Positions 8,258-17,397 of a stretch of DNA of 50,468 bases are shown here, piece by piece (position 1 is the first letter of the stretch; every line of letters starts with the position of its first letter). A program made the position numbers and the translations under genes. Origin of the DNA: Chloroflexi bacterium CFX6 (GTDB lineage: Bacteria; Chloroflexota; Anaerolineae; Anaerolineales; Villigracilaceae); contig SZPG01000051.1 of NCBI GenBank assembly GCA_030263595.1, positions 1 to 50,468 of the forward strand, given 5' to 3'. The notes under the pieces were generated by a model. It ran no database searches. It was given only the letters and a program-made list of their open reading frames with translations, and had not been told where the DNA came from.

Positions 8258-9250
8258 ATGCCCGATACCATTCTTGACGTGCAAGGGCTTGAGACCGTGT
8301 TTAAAACCCCGGAGGGTTTGGTCCACGCGGTCAATGGCGTATCGTTCGAATTAAAGGAGGGGGAAACGCTCGGCGTGGTCGGCGAAAGCGGATGCGGCAA
8401 GAGCGTCACGATGCTCTCGGTGTTGGGGCTGATCCAGAGCCCGCCCGGAAGGATCGTCGCCGGGAAAGCCGGTTTTAATGGGCGCGACCTCCTGAAGATG
8501 TCCAGCGAAGAGATCCGCCATGTGCGCGGCGCGCAGATCAGCATGGTCTTTCAGGACCCGATGACCTCCCTGAACCCGGTGCTTACCATCGGGCGCCAGT
8601 TGCAGGAACCCCTGATGTTGCACATCGGCATGACCAGGAAGCAGGCGCAGGATCGGGCGGCTGAATTGCTGGAAATGGTGGGCATCCCCAATGCAAAGGA
8701 TCGCCTGGGCGATTATCCCCACCAGTATTCCGGCGGTATGCGGCAACGCGTGATGATCGCCATGGCGCTTTCGTGCAGCCCCCAGATCCTGATCGCGGAC
8801 GAGCCGACCACCGCCCTGGATGTAACCATCCAGGCGCAGATCACCGACCTGGTCAAGCGCCTGCGCGAGGAACTTGGCATGGCGATCATCTGGATCACGC
8901 ACGATCTCGGCGTCGTGGCGGGACTGGCGCAGCGCGTGATCGTAATGTACGGGGGATATATCATCGAAGAGGCGGCGGTCGGAGACTTGTATACCGATCC
9001 GCAGCATCCCTATACGATCGGCTTGCTCGGCAGCCTGCCGCGCGTGGATGAGAGGAAACAAAGCAAACTCTATTCCATCGAAGGACTGCCGCCCGTCCTG
9101 TATCAAAAACCGCAGTCCTGTCCGTTTGCGCCGCGTTGCAAGTGGGTGATGGAGCGTTGCTGGAACGAAAATCCCCCGCTCGAGACCACCAGCCCCGGTC
9201 ACCGTGTGGCTTGCTGGGTGGACACCAAAACCGGGAGGTCCCGTTCATGA
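8258..9250 (+). CDS. Opp/Dpp-type ABC transporter ATPase (D subunit)
   Basis: First gene of importer 2 (330 aa). It has Walker [20 protein letters not shown], signature [15 protein letters not shown], Walker [14 protein letters not shown] and THDLGVVAG. The C-terminal cysteine motif reads [14 protein letters not shown]. Unusually, in this operon the ATPases precede the binding protein and permeases. It overlaps the F-subunit gene by ATGA, which indicates translational coupling. Confidence 0.96.
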   Translation: MPDTILDVQGLETVFKTPEGLVHAVNGVSFELKEGETLGVVGESGCGKSVTMLSVLGLIQSPPGRIVAGKAGFNGRDLLKMSSEEIRHVRGAQISMVFQDPMTSLNPVLTIGRQLQEPLMLHIGMTRKQAQDRAAELLEMVGIPNAKDRLGDYPHQYSGGMRQRVMIAMALSCSPQILIADEPTTALDVTIQAQITDLVKRLREELGMAIIWITHDLGVVAGLAQRVIVMYGGYIIEEAAVGDLYTDPQHPYTIGLLGSLPRVDERKQSKLYSIEGLPPVLYQKPQSCPFAPRCKWVMERCWNENPPLETTSPGHRVACWVDTKTGRSRS

Positions 9251-10233
9251 ACGCCGGTAACGACAATACCCTTTTGCAGGTTGACGATCTTGTCATGCAC
9301 TTCCCCATTTTTCGCGGGGTGATCCAGCGCCAGGTGGGCGCGGTGCGCGCGGTGGACGGGGTGTCCTTCGATATCAGACGCGGCGAGACGCTGGGTTTGG
9401 TCGGGGAATCAGGCTGCGGCAAGTCCACGACCGGGCGCGCCATCCTGCAGCTCTATCGTCCCACGTCCGGCGCCGTCCATTTCGAGGGCGTTGACCTCGT
9501 TCATTTGAAGGGCGAGGAACTCCGCAGGATGCGGCGCAAGATGCAGATGATCTTCCAGGATCCGTACGCCAGTTTGAATCCACGCATGACCATCGCCGAC
9601 ATCGTCGGCGAGCCGCTCATCGTCCACAACGTCGCCACTGGCAGGGAGGTGGAGGAACGCGTTCAACATTTGCTCGAACTGGTGAACCTCAACCCGTCGT
9701 TCGCAAGCCGTTACCCGCACGAGTTTTCGGGCGGTCAGCGGCAGCGCATCGGCGTGGCGCGCGCCCTGGCTTTGCAGCCCTCCTTCATCATCTGCGACGA
9801 GCCGATCTCCGCGCTGGATGTGTCCATTCAGGCGCAGGTGATCAACCTGCTGGAGGAACTGCAGGATGAGTTCAACCTGACCTATCTCTTTATCGCGCAC
9901 GATCTTTCGGTCGTGCGTCACATCAGCGATCGCGTGGCTGTCATGTACCTGGGCGTCATCGTGGAACTGGCTGACCGCGACGATCTATACCTGGACCCGC
10001 TTCATCCATATACCCAGGCGTTGTTGTCGGCTGTGCCGATCCCGGACCCGATCGCGGACGCAAAACGGCAGAGGGTCATCCTCAAAGGCGACGTTCCCTC
10101 GCCCGTCAACCCGCCGTCCGGGTGCCGGTTCCGCACGCGTTGCCCCATTGCAGAGTCCATTTGCGCGGAGGTAAGACCGGAATTCCGCGAAGTGAAACCG
10201 GGTCACTTTGTGGCCTGTCATTTGGTCAAGTGA
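9247..10233 (+). CDS. Opp/Dpp-type ABC transporter ATPase (F subunit)
   Basis: Second ATPase of importer 2 (328 aa). ATG 9247 overlaps the preceding stop (ATGA) and has GGGAGG close upstream; longer in-frame extensions would run far into the D gene. Motifs are [48 protein letters not shown] and, at the C-terminus, [14 protein letters not shown]. It acts with the D subunit in the cytoplasm to power uptake. Confidence 0.96.
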   Translation: MNAGNDNTLLQVDDLVMHFPIFRGVIQRQVGAVRAVDGVSFDIRRGETLGLVGESGCGKSTTGRAILQLYRPTSGAVHFEGVDLVHLKGEELRRMRRKMQMIFQDPYASLNPRMTIADIVGEPLIVHNVATGREVEERVQHLLELVNLNPSFASRYPHEFSGGQRQRIGVARALALQPSFIICDEPISALDVSIQAQVINLLEELQDEFNLTYLFIAHDLSVVRHISDRVAVMYLGVIVELADRDDLYLDPLHPYTQALLSAVPIPDPIADAKRQRVILKGDVPSPVNPPSGCRFRTRCPIAESICAEVRPEFREVKPGHFVACHLVK

Positions 10234-10240
10234 GCGATCT

Positions 10241-10355
10241 CGAAAGGAGGTGGTTGCCCGCCAGCGATACACGCAAACGAACGATGTGTCCTAACGACCG
10301 TAACGAACGTAAGTTTCAAATCAAAACCCTACAATAACTTGTGAGGAGAAGAAAG
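10241..10355 (+). promoter_or_regulatory. Leader with distal GGAGGT box and proximal SD
   Basis: CGAAAGGAGGTGG at 10241-10253 lies about 100 nt before the ATG at 10356, which has its own SD (GAGGAG, 10343-10348). A short frame ending with FQIKTLQ runs between them (ATG 10284 to TAA 10337). The stretch resembles the leader before 1577 around TTTCAAAT. Confidence 0.5.
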
Positions 10356-12383
10356 ATGCGTAAACTGTTTGCTTTACTCAGCCTGCTGGTCGTTGCCAGC
10401 ATGGCGTTGGCTGCCTGCGGCGGCGGCGCGGCGACGACCGAAGCCCCTGCCGGACCGGGCGAGCCTGCTCCCGCTGCCACCCAGCCTCCCGCTGCTCCAG
10501 GCGGTGAGGAACCCATGATGGAATACAATTCCAGCGATCCTTCCACCTATTTCAGGCCCACCTTTGGCGAGCCTGAGACGCTGGATCCGGCGCTCGATTA
10601 CGAAACCGCCGGCGGCGAGATCGTCTCCAACATTTACGAGACTCTCGTGTGGTATAACCGCGCGAAGGCGGATGAGTTCGTCCCGCAACTTGCGACCGAC
10701 TGGACGCTCTCTGATGATGGCACGGTGTACACCTTCACCATCCGCCAGGGCGTGAAGTTCCACGAGGGCGGCGATCTGACCCCCGAGGACGTAGCCTACA
10801 CCTTCCAGCGCGGTTTGCTGCAGGGCGGCTATGCCTCCCCGCAGTGGCTGTTGGCTGAACCATTCTTCGGCGTTGGCAACGACGATATCTCCATCGTCGT
10901 TGACGGTGAAGGCGCCTGCGCGGACGATCGCGAGTGCATGACCGCTTTACCTGCCGAGCAACTCGTGGCAGCCTGTGAGCAGGTCAAATCCGCGATCGTA
11001 GCCGACGACGCGGCCGGCACAGTCACCATGACCCTGGCTCAGCCCTGGGGTCCCTTCCTGGCGACCATCGCCAACAACTGGGGCTCCATCATGGACAAGG
11101 AATGGGTCATCGAGAACGGCGGCTGGGATGGTTCCTGCGATACCTGGCAGAACTACTACGCCATGACCTCTGAAGAGAATCCCTTCACGCCCATCGCCAA
11201 CGGCACCGGTCCCTTCAAACTCGATCACTGGACGAGGGGCCAGGAAATCGTGCTGGTGCGCAACGATAACTACTGGCGCACCGAACCCGCCTGGGAAGGC
11301 GGACCCAGCGGTCCTGCCGCGCTCGAGCGTGTCGTCATCCAGAAAGTGGATGAATTCGGCACCCGCTTTGCCATGTTCCAGGCTGGCGACGCCGACAACC
11401 TGGTCGTTGGTTCACAGGCGGACTATGCCCAGGTGGATCCGTTGGTCGGCGAGGAATGTCTTTACAATGCCGAGACCGGCGACTTCGACGCCTGCACCCC
11501 CGTGGGTGATGGAAGCGGACCGATCCGCGTCTACAAGGGTTATCCCCAGGTCACCCATACCGATGTGTTCCTGAACTTCGACATCACCAACAACCAATAC
11601 ATCGGTTCCGGTCAGTTGGACGGCAACGGCATTCCGCCGGACTTCTTCTCGGATATCCACATCCGCAAAGCCTTCAACTACTGCTTCGACTGGGATATCT
11701 ACATCCAGGACGTGATGGTCGGCGAGGGCGTTCAGACCCTGACCATTCCAGTAGCGGGCATGCCCGGTTTCGACCTCAACGCGCCGCACTATTCGTACGA
11801 TCCAGCCAAGTGCGAGGAAGAATTCAAACTGGCTGACGTGGATAAGGACGGCATCCCTGCCGGTGAAGACGAAGACGATGTTTGGAACGTCGGCTTCCGC
11901 TTTGCCGCCACGTACAACCAGGGTAACACCGCCCGCCAGAGTGTTGCTGAAATTCTGGCGTCCAACCTGGGAAGCGTGAACGAGAAATTCCTGGTCGAGG
12001 TTCTGGGCTTGCCGTGGCCCGCTTTCCTCCAGTCGCAGCGCGACCGCTCGCTGCCGGTCTTCATCAGCGGTTGGCTGGAAGACATCCACGACCCGCATAA
12101 CTGGTATCAGCCGTACATCATTGGCACGTACGGCCGCCGCCAGTCACTGCCGGCCGATATGACCGCCCAGTTCCAGGAACTGCTCAACCAGGGCGTGTCC
12201 GAGACCGACCCCGCCAGCCGCGCCGAGATCTATGCCCAGGTCAATCAGTTGTATTACGACAATGCGCCGGGCATCCTCCTTGCGACCGCTACGGGCCGCC
12301 GCTACGAACAGCGCTGGGTGAGCGGCTGGTACTACAACCCAATTTATTCGGGCATGTACTACTACGCGATCTCCAAGCAGTAA
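10356..12383 (+). CDS. Family-5 extracellular solute-binding lipoprotein
   Basis: Peptide-type binding lipoprotein of importer 2 (675 aa), normal domain order. The lipobox is LAAC with Cys21, followed by an Ala/Pro/Thr linker. Family marks are EPETLDPALDYETAGGEIV near residue 75, VYTFTIRQGVKFHEGGDLTP, GTGPFKLDHWTRGQEIVLVR, then the C-terminal lobe with IHIRKAFNYCFDWD and the terminal YYNPIYSGMYYYAISKQ. The start at 10356 is chosen for its SD; a GTG at 10341 is also in frame but overlaps the SD. The chain is about 100 aa longer than Gram-negative OppA, with extra inserts in the N-lobe. The substrate is not predictable from sequence. Confidence 0.94.
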   Translation: MRKLFALLSLLVVASMALAACGGGAATTEAPAGPGEPAPAATQPPAAPGGEEPMMEYNSSDPSTYFRPTFGEPETLDPALDYETAGGEIVSNIYETLVWYNRAKADEFVPQLATDWTLSDDGTVYTFTIRQGVKFHEGGDLTPEDVAYTFQRGLLQGGYASPQWLLAEPFFGVGNDDISIVVDGEGACADDRECMTALPAEQLVAACEQVKSAIVADDAAGTVTMTLAQPWGPFLATIANNWGSIMDKEWVIENGGWDGSCDTWQNYYAMTSEENPFTPIANGTGPFKLDHWTRGQEIVLVRNDNYWRTEPAWEGGPSGPAALERVVIQKVDEFGTRFAMFQAGDADNLVVGSQADYAQVDPLVGEECLYNAETGDFDACTPVGDGSGPIRVYKGYPQVTHTDVFLNFDITNNQYIGSGQLDGNGIPPDFFSDIHIRKAFNYCFDWDIYIQDVMVGEGVQTLTIPVAGMPGFDLNAPHYSYDPAKCEEEFKLADVDKDGIPAGEDEDDVWNVGFRFAATYNQGNTARQSVAEILASNLGSVNEKFLVEVLGLPWPAFLQSQRDRSLPVFISGWLEDIHDPHNWYQPYIIGTYGRRQSLPADMTAQFQELLNQGVSETDPASRAEIYAQVNQLYYDNAPGILLATATGRRYEQRWVSGWYYNPIYSGMYYYAISKQ

Positions 12384-12409
12384 TCGCCCGCCCGAATGAA
12401 TAATGACAT

Positions 12410-12437
12410 AGTGGGAGCCTGGCAACAGGCTCCCACT
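12410..12437 (+). terminator. GCAA-capped hairpin after the binding-protein gene
   Basis: A perfect 12-bp stem (12410-12421 with 12426-12437) is closed by a GNRA-type tetraloop GCAA. No adjacent T run is present, so stabilisation or attenuation is more likely than full termination. Confidence 0.75.
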
Positions 12438-12460
12438 ATCCACCGATAATTTTGCCATGC

Positions 12461-12494
12461 GGAGCGTCTTGAAAGGCGATTTTCAAGACACTCC
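12461..12494 (+). other. Second inverted repeat upstream of the shortened permease
   Basis: 14-bp arms with one mismatch (12461-12474 with 12481-12494) and a 6-nt loop. It lies where the N-terminal coding part of a complete B-subunit permease would be expected to begin or be preceded by its SD. Confidence 0.65.
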
Positions 12495-12562
12495 AGATGG
12501 CACGATCCGATTGCTCGAATGAGGTTTCAAGATGACCACCTGTCACCGTTCTGATCTTCGGG

Positions 12563-13549
12563 ATGCTGCAATTCCTGACCCCGATCCAGCGCTCCGCCCT
12601 GTACATTCGGTCCGAACCGAAAACGGACAAGGCTGTGGAGGGCGTCATCAGGCAATATGGTTTGGACAAACCGCTCTACGTCCAGTATTGGAACTGGCTC
12701 GTCGGCGTCGTGGACAACAACGGAGAACGCAAGGGCGGGATCCTGTTCGGCGATTTTGGTTATTCGCGCGTCGCCTCCCAGCCGGTCGCCGACCTGATCC
12801 GCACCCGCTTCCCCAACACCCTCGATCTGACGCTATGGGCGGTGGCGCCCGTCATCCTGGTGGGGATCTGGCTGGGGGTGCAAGCCGCCGTCCACCAGAA
12901 CGGGATCATAGATCAAGCCGCCCGCGTCTTCAGCATTGTCGGCACTTCGTTCCCGACCTTTGTGTTCGGGCTGCTGGTGCTGATGATCTTTTACGCCAAC
13001 CTGCAATGGTTCCCTCCCGGCCGCCTTTCGGACTGGGCGAACCGGGTGGTGCTTTCCGATGAATTTACCCGTTACACATCCCTGCTCACCTTCGACGCGT
13101 TGTTGAACGGTCGCTTCGACATCTTCCTGGATGCCCTGCGCCACATGTTCCTGCCCATCCTGACCCTTTCCTACATCAACTGGGCGACCTTCCTGCGCGT
13201 GACGCGTTCCTCCATGCTGGAGACTTTGCGCATGGAATACGTCACCACGGCGCGCGCCAAGGGCCTGCCGGAACGGGACGTGATCTTCAAACATGCCCGC
13301 CCGAACGCCATGATCCCGGTGATCACCCTGGCGGGCTTTCAGGTTGTGGGCTTGCTGGGCGGCGTGGTCATCACCGAGACCGTCTTTACCTATCCGGGCA
13401 TCGGGCAGGCTGCCGCGACCGCCGCCGCGCAGTTGGACGTGGTCACCGTGCTTGGGTTTGCCCTGTTCAACGGGTTCATTCTGATCGTCGCAAACCTGGC
13501 GGTTGACGTTCTCTACGCGTTCGTTGATCCGCGCGTGCGGCTGAGTTAG
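12563..13549 (+). CDS. Opp/Dpp-type ABC transporter permease (B subunit), N-terminally shortened
   Basis: B-subunit permease (328 aa from ATG 12563). Family similarity already runs upstream of this ATG in frame (VTVLIFG, from 12542), but an in-frame TGA at 12533-12535 blocks extension. The expected opening YLxRRLL and the first half of TM1 are missing. No SD is visible at 12563. The rest is intact: LDKPLYVQYWNWLVG, GDFGYSRV, the EAA loop EYVTTARAKGLPERDVIFKH then ARPNAMIP, and the C-terminus DPRVRLS. Either the gene is truncated, a frameshift lies near 12535, or initiation uses an unusual codon. Function is uncertain because TM1 is partly absent. Confidence 0.85.
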   Translation: MLQFLTPIQRSALYIRSEPKTDKAVEGVIRQYGLDKPLYVQYWNWLVGVVDNNGERKGGILFGDFGYSRVASQPVADLIRTRFPNTLDLTLWAVAPVILVGIWLGVQAAVHQNGIIDQAARVFSIVGTSFPTFVFGLLVLMIFYANLQWFPPGRLSDWANRVVLSDEFTRYTSLLTFDALLNGRFDIFLDALRHMFLPILTLSYINWATFLRVTRSSMLETLRMEYVTTARAKGLPERDVIFKHARPNAMIPVITLAGFQVVGLLGGVVITETVFTYPGIGQAAATAAAQLDVVTVLGFALFNGFILIVANLAVDVLYAFVDPRVRLS

Positions 13550-13559
13550 GAGATGTGAC

Positions 13560-14600
13560 ATGGCTGAAACAGTCCCTTCCGGTGACAACACCCTGCTTCG
13601 TGAAACCGTGTCTTTGCGTGAGATCGGCCGGCTCGAACGCTTCCTGGGCCCCGAAAACTACCGCATCGTTACAGGTCTGCTCAAAACCCCAGCCTCCATC
13701 CTGGGATTTATACTCATCGGGTTGTTCGTATTGATCGCCATTGCGGCGCCGGTCATCATCCCGCCGGTCACGCCCAACGACCCCTACAAGATGCCGCGCG
13801 ACGGCTTCAGTCCGAATCCGCAGCCGCCGGGTTCGGAATGGAGGCGCAACGTCCCGCCGGCGCCTTTCTGGTACGAGCCGGTCATGGGAACCGACAAATG
13901 GACGCACCTTCTCGGCACATCCACCGGGCAGTACGATATCTTTTACGGCATCATCTGGGGCACCCGCACAGCCTTTCGCACCGGCTTCGTTGTCGTCGTC
14001 ACCACGTTCCTGATCGGCATCATCGTCGGCTCGATCTCCGCGTACTACGGCGGCGTGGTGGATAACATCATCATGCGCATCGTGGACATCTTCATGACAT
14101 TGCCCTTCATCCTCGCGGCGCTGATCCTTGCGGCGGTGATCACGCCGCGCTTTGGGAAGAGTTTGTACCCGGCGATCATCGCCCTCATCACCTTTGGCTG
14201 GATGGGATACGCGCGCATCATCCGCGGCGACATCCTCTCCATCAAGGAGCGGGATTACATCATGGCGGCGCGGGTGATCGGCGTCAGGGACAGCCGCATC
14301 CTCTTCCGCCACATCATCCCCAACGCCATCTTCCCGACCCTGGTGCTGGCGTCGCTGGCGATCGGCGATGTCGTTCTCTCCTTTGCCGCGCTATCCTTCC
14401 TGGGCATCGGCACAGAACTCGGTTACGCCGACTGGGGGCAGGTGCTTAGTTTTGCCCGCAACTGGATCACCAGCCTGAACACCTACTGGTACATCATCGT
14501 CTGGCCCGGGCTGACCCTGGTATTGTTCGTCATGGGTTGGAACCTCGTGGGTGACGCGTTGCGCGACGTTCTCGATCCTCGTATGCGCGGCAAGACGTAA
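13560..14600 (+). CDS. Opp/Dpp-type ABC transporter permease (C subunit)
   Basis: C-subunit permease of importer 2 (346 aa). A long cytoplasmic N-terminus precedes TM1 (ILGFILIGLFVLIAIAAPVI); an extracytoplasmic Pro-rich insert follows before MGTDKWTHLLGTSTGQYDIF, a variant of the LGTDxxGRD motif. The EAA loop reads YIMAARVIGVRDSRILFRHI then IPNAIFP. It ends VLDPRMRGKT. The start at 13560 has GGAGATGTGAC upstream, 10 nt after the B-subunit stop. Confidence 0.95.
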   Translation: MAETVPSGDNTLLRETVSLREIGRLERFLGPENYRIVTGLLKTPASILGFILIGLFVLIAIAAPVIIPPVTPNDPYKMPRDGFSPNPQPPGSEWRRNVPPAPFWYEPVMGTDKWTHLLGTSTGQYDIFYGIIWGTRTAFRTGFVVVVTTFLIGIIVGSISAYYGGVVDNIIMRIVDIFMTLPFILAALILAAVITPRFGKSLYPAIIALITFGWMGYARIIRGDILSIKERDYIMAARVIGVRDSRILFRHIIPNAIFPTLVLASLAIGDVVLSFAALSFLGIGTELGYADWGQVLSFARNWITSLNTYWYIIVWPGLTLVLFVMGWNLVGDALRDVLDPRMRGKT

Positions 14601-14605
14601 CCTCT

Positions 14606-15316
14606 GTGAACAACAGGTTCCTGTTCAGGACCCTTTCGTCCGCTTTTGGAATAGCCCTGCTTCTGGCAGGGTTATTTTTCAATGGAGGACGTGCGATCTC
14701 TTCCGAGCCGCAGGTTGCTGCCACCTCCACGCCGGACCGCCTGGCGAAGCCGACCCTCCCCGCAGCGCCTTCGCAGGCGGACCTGGGCGCGCAGGATTAT
14801 TGGCTTTACTGCCTTCCCTGTCACGGCGACAAAGGGCAGGGACTCACGGATGAATTCCGGCAGACCTACCCGCCCGAGGAACAATATTGCTGGGAACGCG
14901 GTTGTCACGGCGAAAGACCCTACGAAAGCGGCTTTACCCTTCCTGCGTTCATTCCCGGCGTGATCGGACCGAACGCGGTCGGCAGGTTTGCGGACGCCGC
15001 GCAACTGAATTCCTACATCCGCGCGGCGATGCCGTATTGGAAGCCCGGCAGCCTGACCGAGGAGGAAGCCTGGCGCGTCACCGCGTTCATCCTGCGCGAA
15101 AACGGATTGTGGGACGGCCTCGGCGAGTTGAACGCGTCGAACGCGGCTGGGATCGGGATCCAGCGCGGGACGCCGACTCCGCTTGCGACGCCTCAGCAGG
15201 TTCAGGTCGAGGAGGGAAGCGGGGCGAATCTGTGGCTCGCGTTTCCCGGCGCGATCGTCGTCTTGTTTCTTTTATTCTTCGTCCTCAAAAAAGTCAAAAA
15301 CAAGGCTACAATTTGA
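14606..15316 (+). CDS. Membrane-anchored c-type cytochrome with one CXXCH and one CX4CH motif
   Basis: Extracytoplasmic cytochrome c-like protein (236 aa, GTG start 5 nt after the permease stop). It has an N-terminal signal/anchor (about 8-28), a heme-binding motif C69-LP-C72-H73, a second cysteine pair C95-WERG-C100-H101, and a likely distal Met142 in AAMPYWKPGSL. The helix EEEAWRVTAFILRENG is typical of class I cytochrome c. The C-terminal TM is at about 209-227. CX4CH is not the ordinary heme-attachment spacing, so a second heme is possible but unproven. Its place inside a peptide-import cluster is odd; electron transfer is its likely role, with an unknown partner. Confidence 0.85.
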   Translation: MNNRFLFRTLSSAFGIALLLAGLFFNGGRAISSEPQVAATSTPDRLAKPTLPAAPSQADLGAQDYWLYCLPCHGDKGQGLTDEFRQTYPPEEQYCWERGCHGERPYESGFTLPAFIPGVIGPNAVGRFADAAQLNSYIRAAMPYWKPGSLTEEEAWRVTAFILRENGLWDGLGELNASNAAGIGIQRGTPTPLATPQQVQVEEGSGANLWLAFPGAIVVLFLLFFVLKKVKNKATI

Positions 15317-15326
15317 GGGAGGTCAC

Positions 15327-17261
15327 ATGAAGAAACGATCCATTCCATTTCTGGCATTGATGTTGTTGATCCTGTCCGCCTGCGCGCCCCAGGCGACGGA
15401 GAGTCCGGCGACGCCCGGCACGCCCACGGAAACCTCCACGCCTCCGCCCGCCCCGACGCCTGCCACGCGTTCCCTGACCGTGTGCCTCGGCGAGGAGCCG
15501 ACAACGCTGTATCCCTACGGCGCCTTGAACTCGGCGGCGCGCAGCGCGCTTTCCGCCATTTACGACGGACCGATGGACGTGGTGGATTACGAGTACGAAG
15601 CGGTCCTCCTCGAGAAGATCCCCGACCTCGAAGACGGCGACGCGCAAGTCGTCCCGTTGGGCGTGCGCGCCGGAGATCTCGTGGTCGCTTCGAACGGCGA
15701 GGCGATCACGCTGGGAACGGGCGCGCGCGTGCGTCCCAGCGGATGCCGCAGCGACGACTGCGCCATCCTCTACGACGGCTCCAGCGTAATTCAAATGGAT
15801 CAGATGGTCGTCACCTTCGTCATGCTCGAAGGGCTGACCTGGTCGGACGGCGAACCGCTTACCGCCGGCGATTCGGTCTATTCGTTCAACCTTGCCTCGA
15901 ACGACGCGACGCCCGCCAACAAATACCTGCCCGACCGCACGCAGACCTACGAAGCCGCAGACGACATCACCACGCAATGGTGGGGGCTGCCCGGCTTCAT
16001 TGACCCCGATTACAAGACCAACTTCTGGATGCCCCTGCCGCAGCACAAATGGGGTCAGTTCTCCGCCTCCGAATTGCTGCAGGTGGACGTTTCCACGCGC
16101 GCCCCGCTCGGCTGGGGAGCGTACATCGTCGAGAGTTGGAAACCCGGCGAAAACATTCACCTGGTCAAAAACCTGAATTACTTCCGCGCCGACAGCGGAC
16201 TCCCCAAATTCGACGAATTGACCTTCCTCTTCATGCCCGACGCGAACGCCGCCATGACCGCCCTCGTGGACGGGACGTGCGACGCGCTCGATCCATCAAT
16301 CAACCTGGACGGCCAGGCGGCTCTGCTCCAGCAAATGGAGACGGACAAACAGGCGCAATTGCTCACCGCGCAAACGGATACCATGGAGTGGCTCGGCTTC
16401 GGCGTCTCCCCCGCCTCCTACGACGACGGTTACAACTCCACCGGGCGCAACCCCGACCGTCCCGATTTCTTCGGCGACGCACGCACCCGCAAGGCGATTG
16501 CCGTCTGTCTCGACCGCCAGAAGGTGGTGGATACGGTCCTCTTCGGGTTGACGCGCGTGCCGGATGGCTACCTGCCCCTCGATCACCCGCTCCACAACGG
16601 CAACCTGCAAACCTACGAATACAATCCCGCTTCGGGGCGCGAGATCCTCGACCAGGTTGGCTGGCGCGATCACGACAACGACCCCTCCACGCCGCGCCAG
16701 GCGGTGAGCGTGACGAGAGTCCCGCCCGGAACGCCGTTGATCCTGGACTACTACACCACCTCCGCCACCCAGCGGCGCCAGGTGGTCGAAATCTTCACGC
16801 AATCGCTTGCGGAATGCGGCATCGGCTTGAACCCGGTCTATTATCCAGCCTCCGAATTCTACGCCCAGGGACCGCGCGGTCCCCTGTTCGGGCGTCAATT
16901 CGATCTCGCCGAATACGCCATCGGCGTCGCCGCGCTCGAACCTCAATGCAGTTGGTTCACCACGAACCAGATTCCAAAAGAATCCAACAACTGGGTCGGC
17001 GTCAACGTCAGCGGTTTTTCCAATGCCGAATTCGATAGCGCCTGCGAAGGCGCGCTCCAGGCGCTGCCCGGCGATCCGGAATACGCCCTCCACCAGCGGG
17101 CGCAGGAACTCTTCGCCTTCGAACTTCCCTCCATCCCGCTTTACATGCGCCTCAGGATCGCCGCGGCGCGATACGACCTGTGTGGATTCACCCTCGACCC
17201 CTCCTCCCGAAACGCCCTCGCAAACATCGAACTGTTCGATTACGGAAGCGGATGCCGATAG
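15327..17261 (+). CDS. Family-5 extracellular solute-binding lipoprotein, conventional domain order
   Basis: Third family-5 binding protein (644 aa). ATG 15327 follows GGGAGGT. The lipobox is LSAC with Cys19, then an Ala/Pro/Thr linker. The N-lobe comes first (SLTVCLGEEPTTLYPYG about 49-65; LTWSDGEPLTAGDSVYSF 170-187; GAYIVESWKPGENIHLV 264-280), then the C-lobe (GDARTRKAIAVCLDRQKVV from 383, ECGIGLNPVYYPASEFY, LPSIPLYMRL). In content it resembles the permuted protein at 1577 more than the protein at 10356, for example in the Gly/Asp-rich insert before LTW, and so serves as a reference for that permutation. No permease genes follow; it may share the permeases at 12563-14600 or 3584-5797. Confidence 0.93.
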   Translation: MKKRSIPFLALMLLILSACAPQATESPATPGTPTETSTPPPAPTPATRSLTVCLGEEPTTLYPYGALNSAARSALSAIYDGPMDVVDYEYEAVLLEKIPDLEDGDAQVVPLGVRAGDLVVASNGEAITLGTGARVRPSGCRSDDCAILYDGSSVIQMDQMVVTFVMLEGLTWSDGEPLTAGDSVYSFNLASNDATPANKYLPDRTQTYEAADDITTQWWGLPGFIDPDYKTNFWMPLPQHKWGQFSASELLQVDVSTRAPLGWGAYIVESWKPGENIHLVKNLNYFRADSGLPKFDELTFLFMPDANAAMTALVDGTCDALDPSINLDGQAALLQQMETDKQAQLLTAQTDTMEWLGFGVSPASYDDGYNSTGRNPDRPDFFGDARTRKAIAVCLDRQKVVDTVLFGLTRVPDGYLPLDHPLHNGNLQTYEYNPASGREILDQVGWRDHDNDPSTPRQAVSVTRVPPGTPLILDYYTTSATQRRQVVEIFTQSLAECGIGLNPVYYPASEFYAQGPRGPLFGRQFDLAEYAIGVAALEPQCSWFTTNQIPKESNNWVGVNVSGFSNAEFDSACEGALQALPGDPEYALHQRAQELFAFELPSIPLYMRLRIAAARYDLCGFTLDPSSRNALANIELFDYGSGCR

Positions 17262-17357
17262 GATGACGACCTCCGCCTCCTCCCGCCCCGACGCCTGACC
17301 CGGCGCAACGAGCCTCCCCTCGCCGACGGCTGATTCGTTTTTTGCCGCGGGAATATT

Positions 17358-17366
17358 TGCTATAAT
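17358..17366 (+). promoter_or_regulatory. Extended -10 promoter before the ATPase pair
   Basis: TGCTATAAT at 17358-17366 is an extended -10 box; no good -35 is seen. It excludes an upstream ATG at 17365 as the start and predicts a leader of about 25 nt. Confidence 0.6.
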
Positions 17367-17397
17367 GTCTCAAATCCCGAACGTAAGAGCCTCTCCG

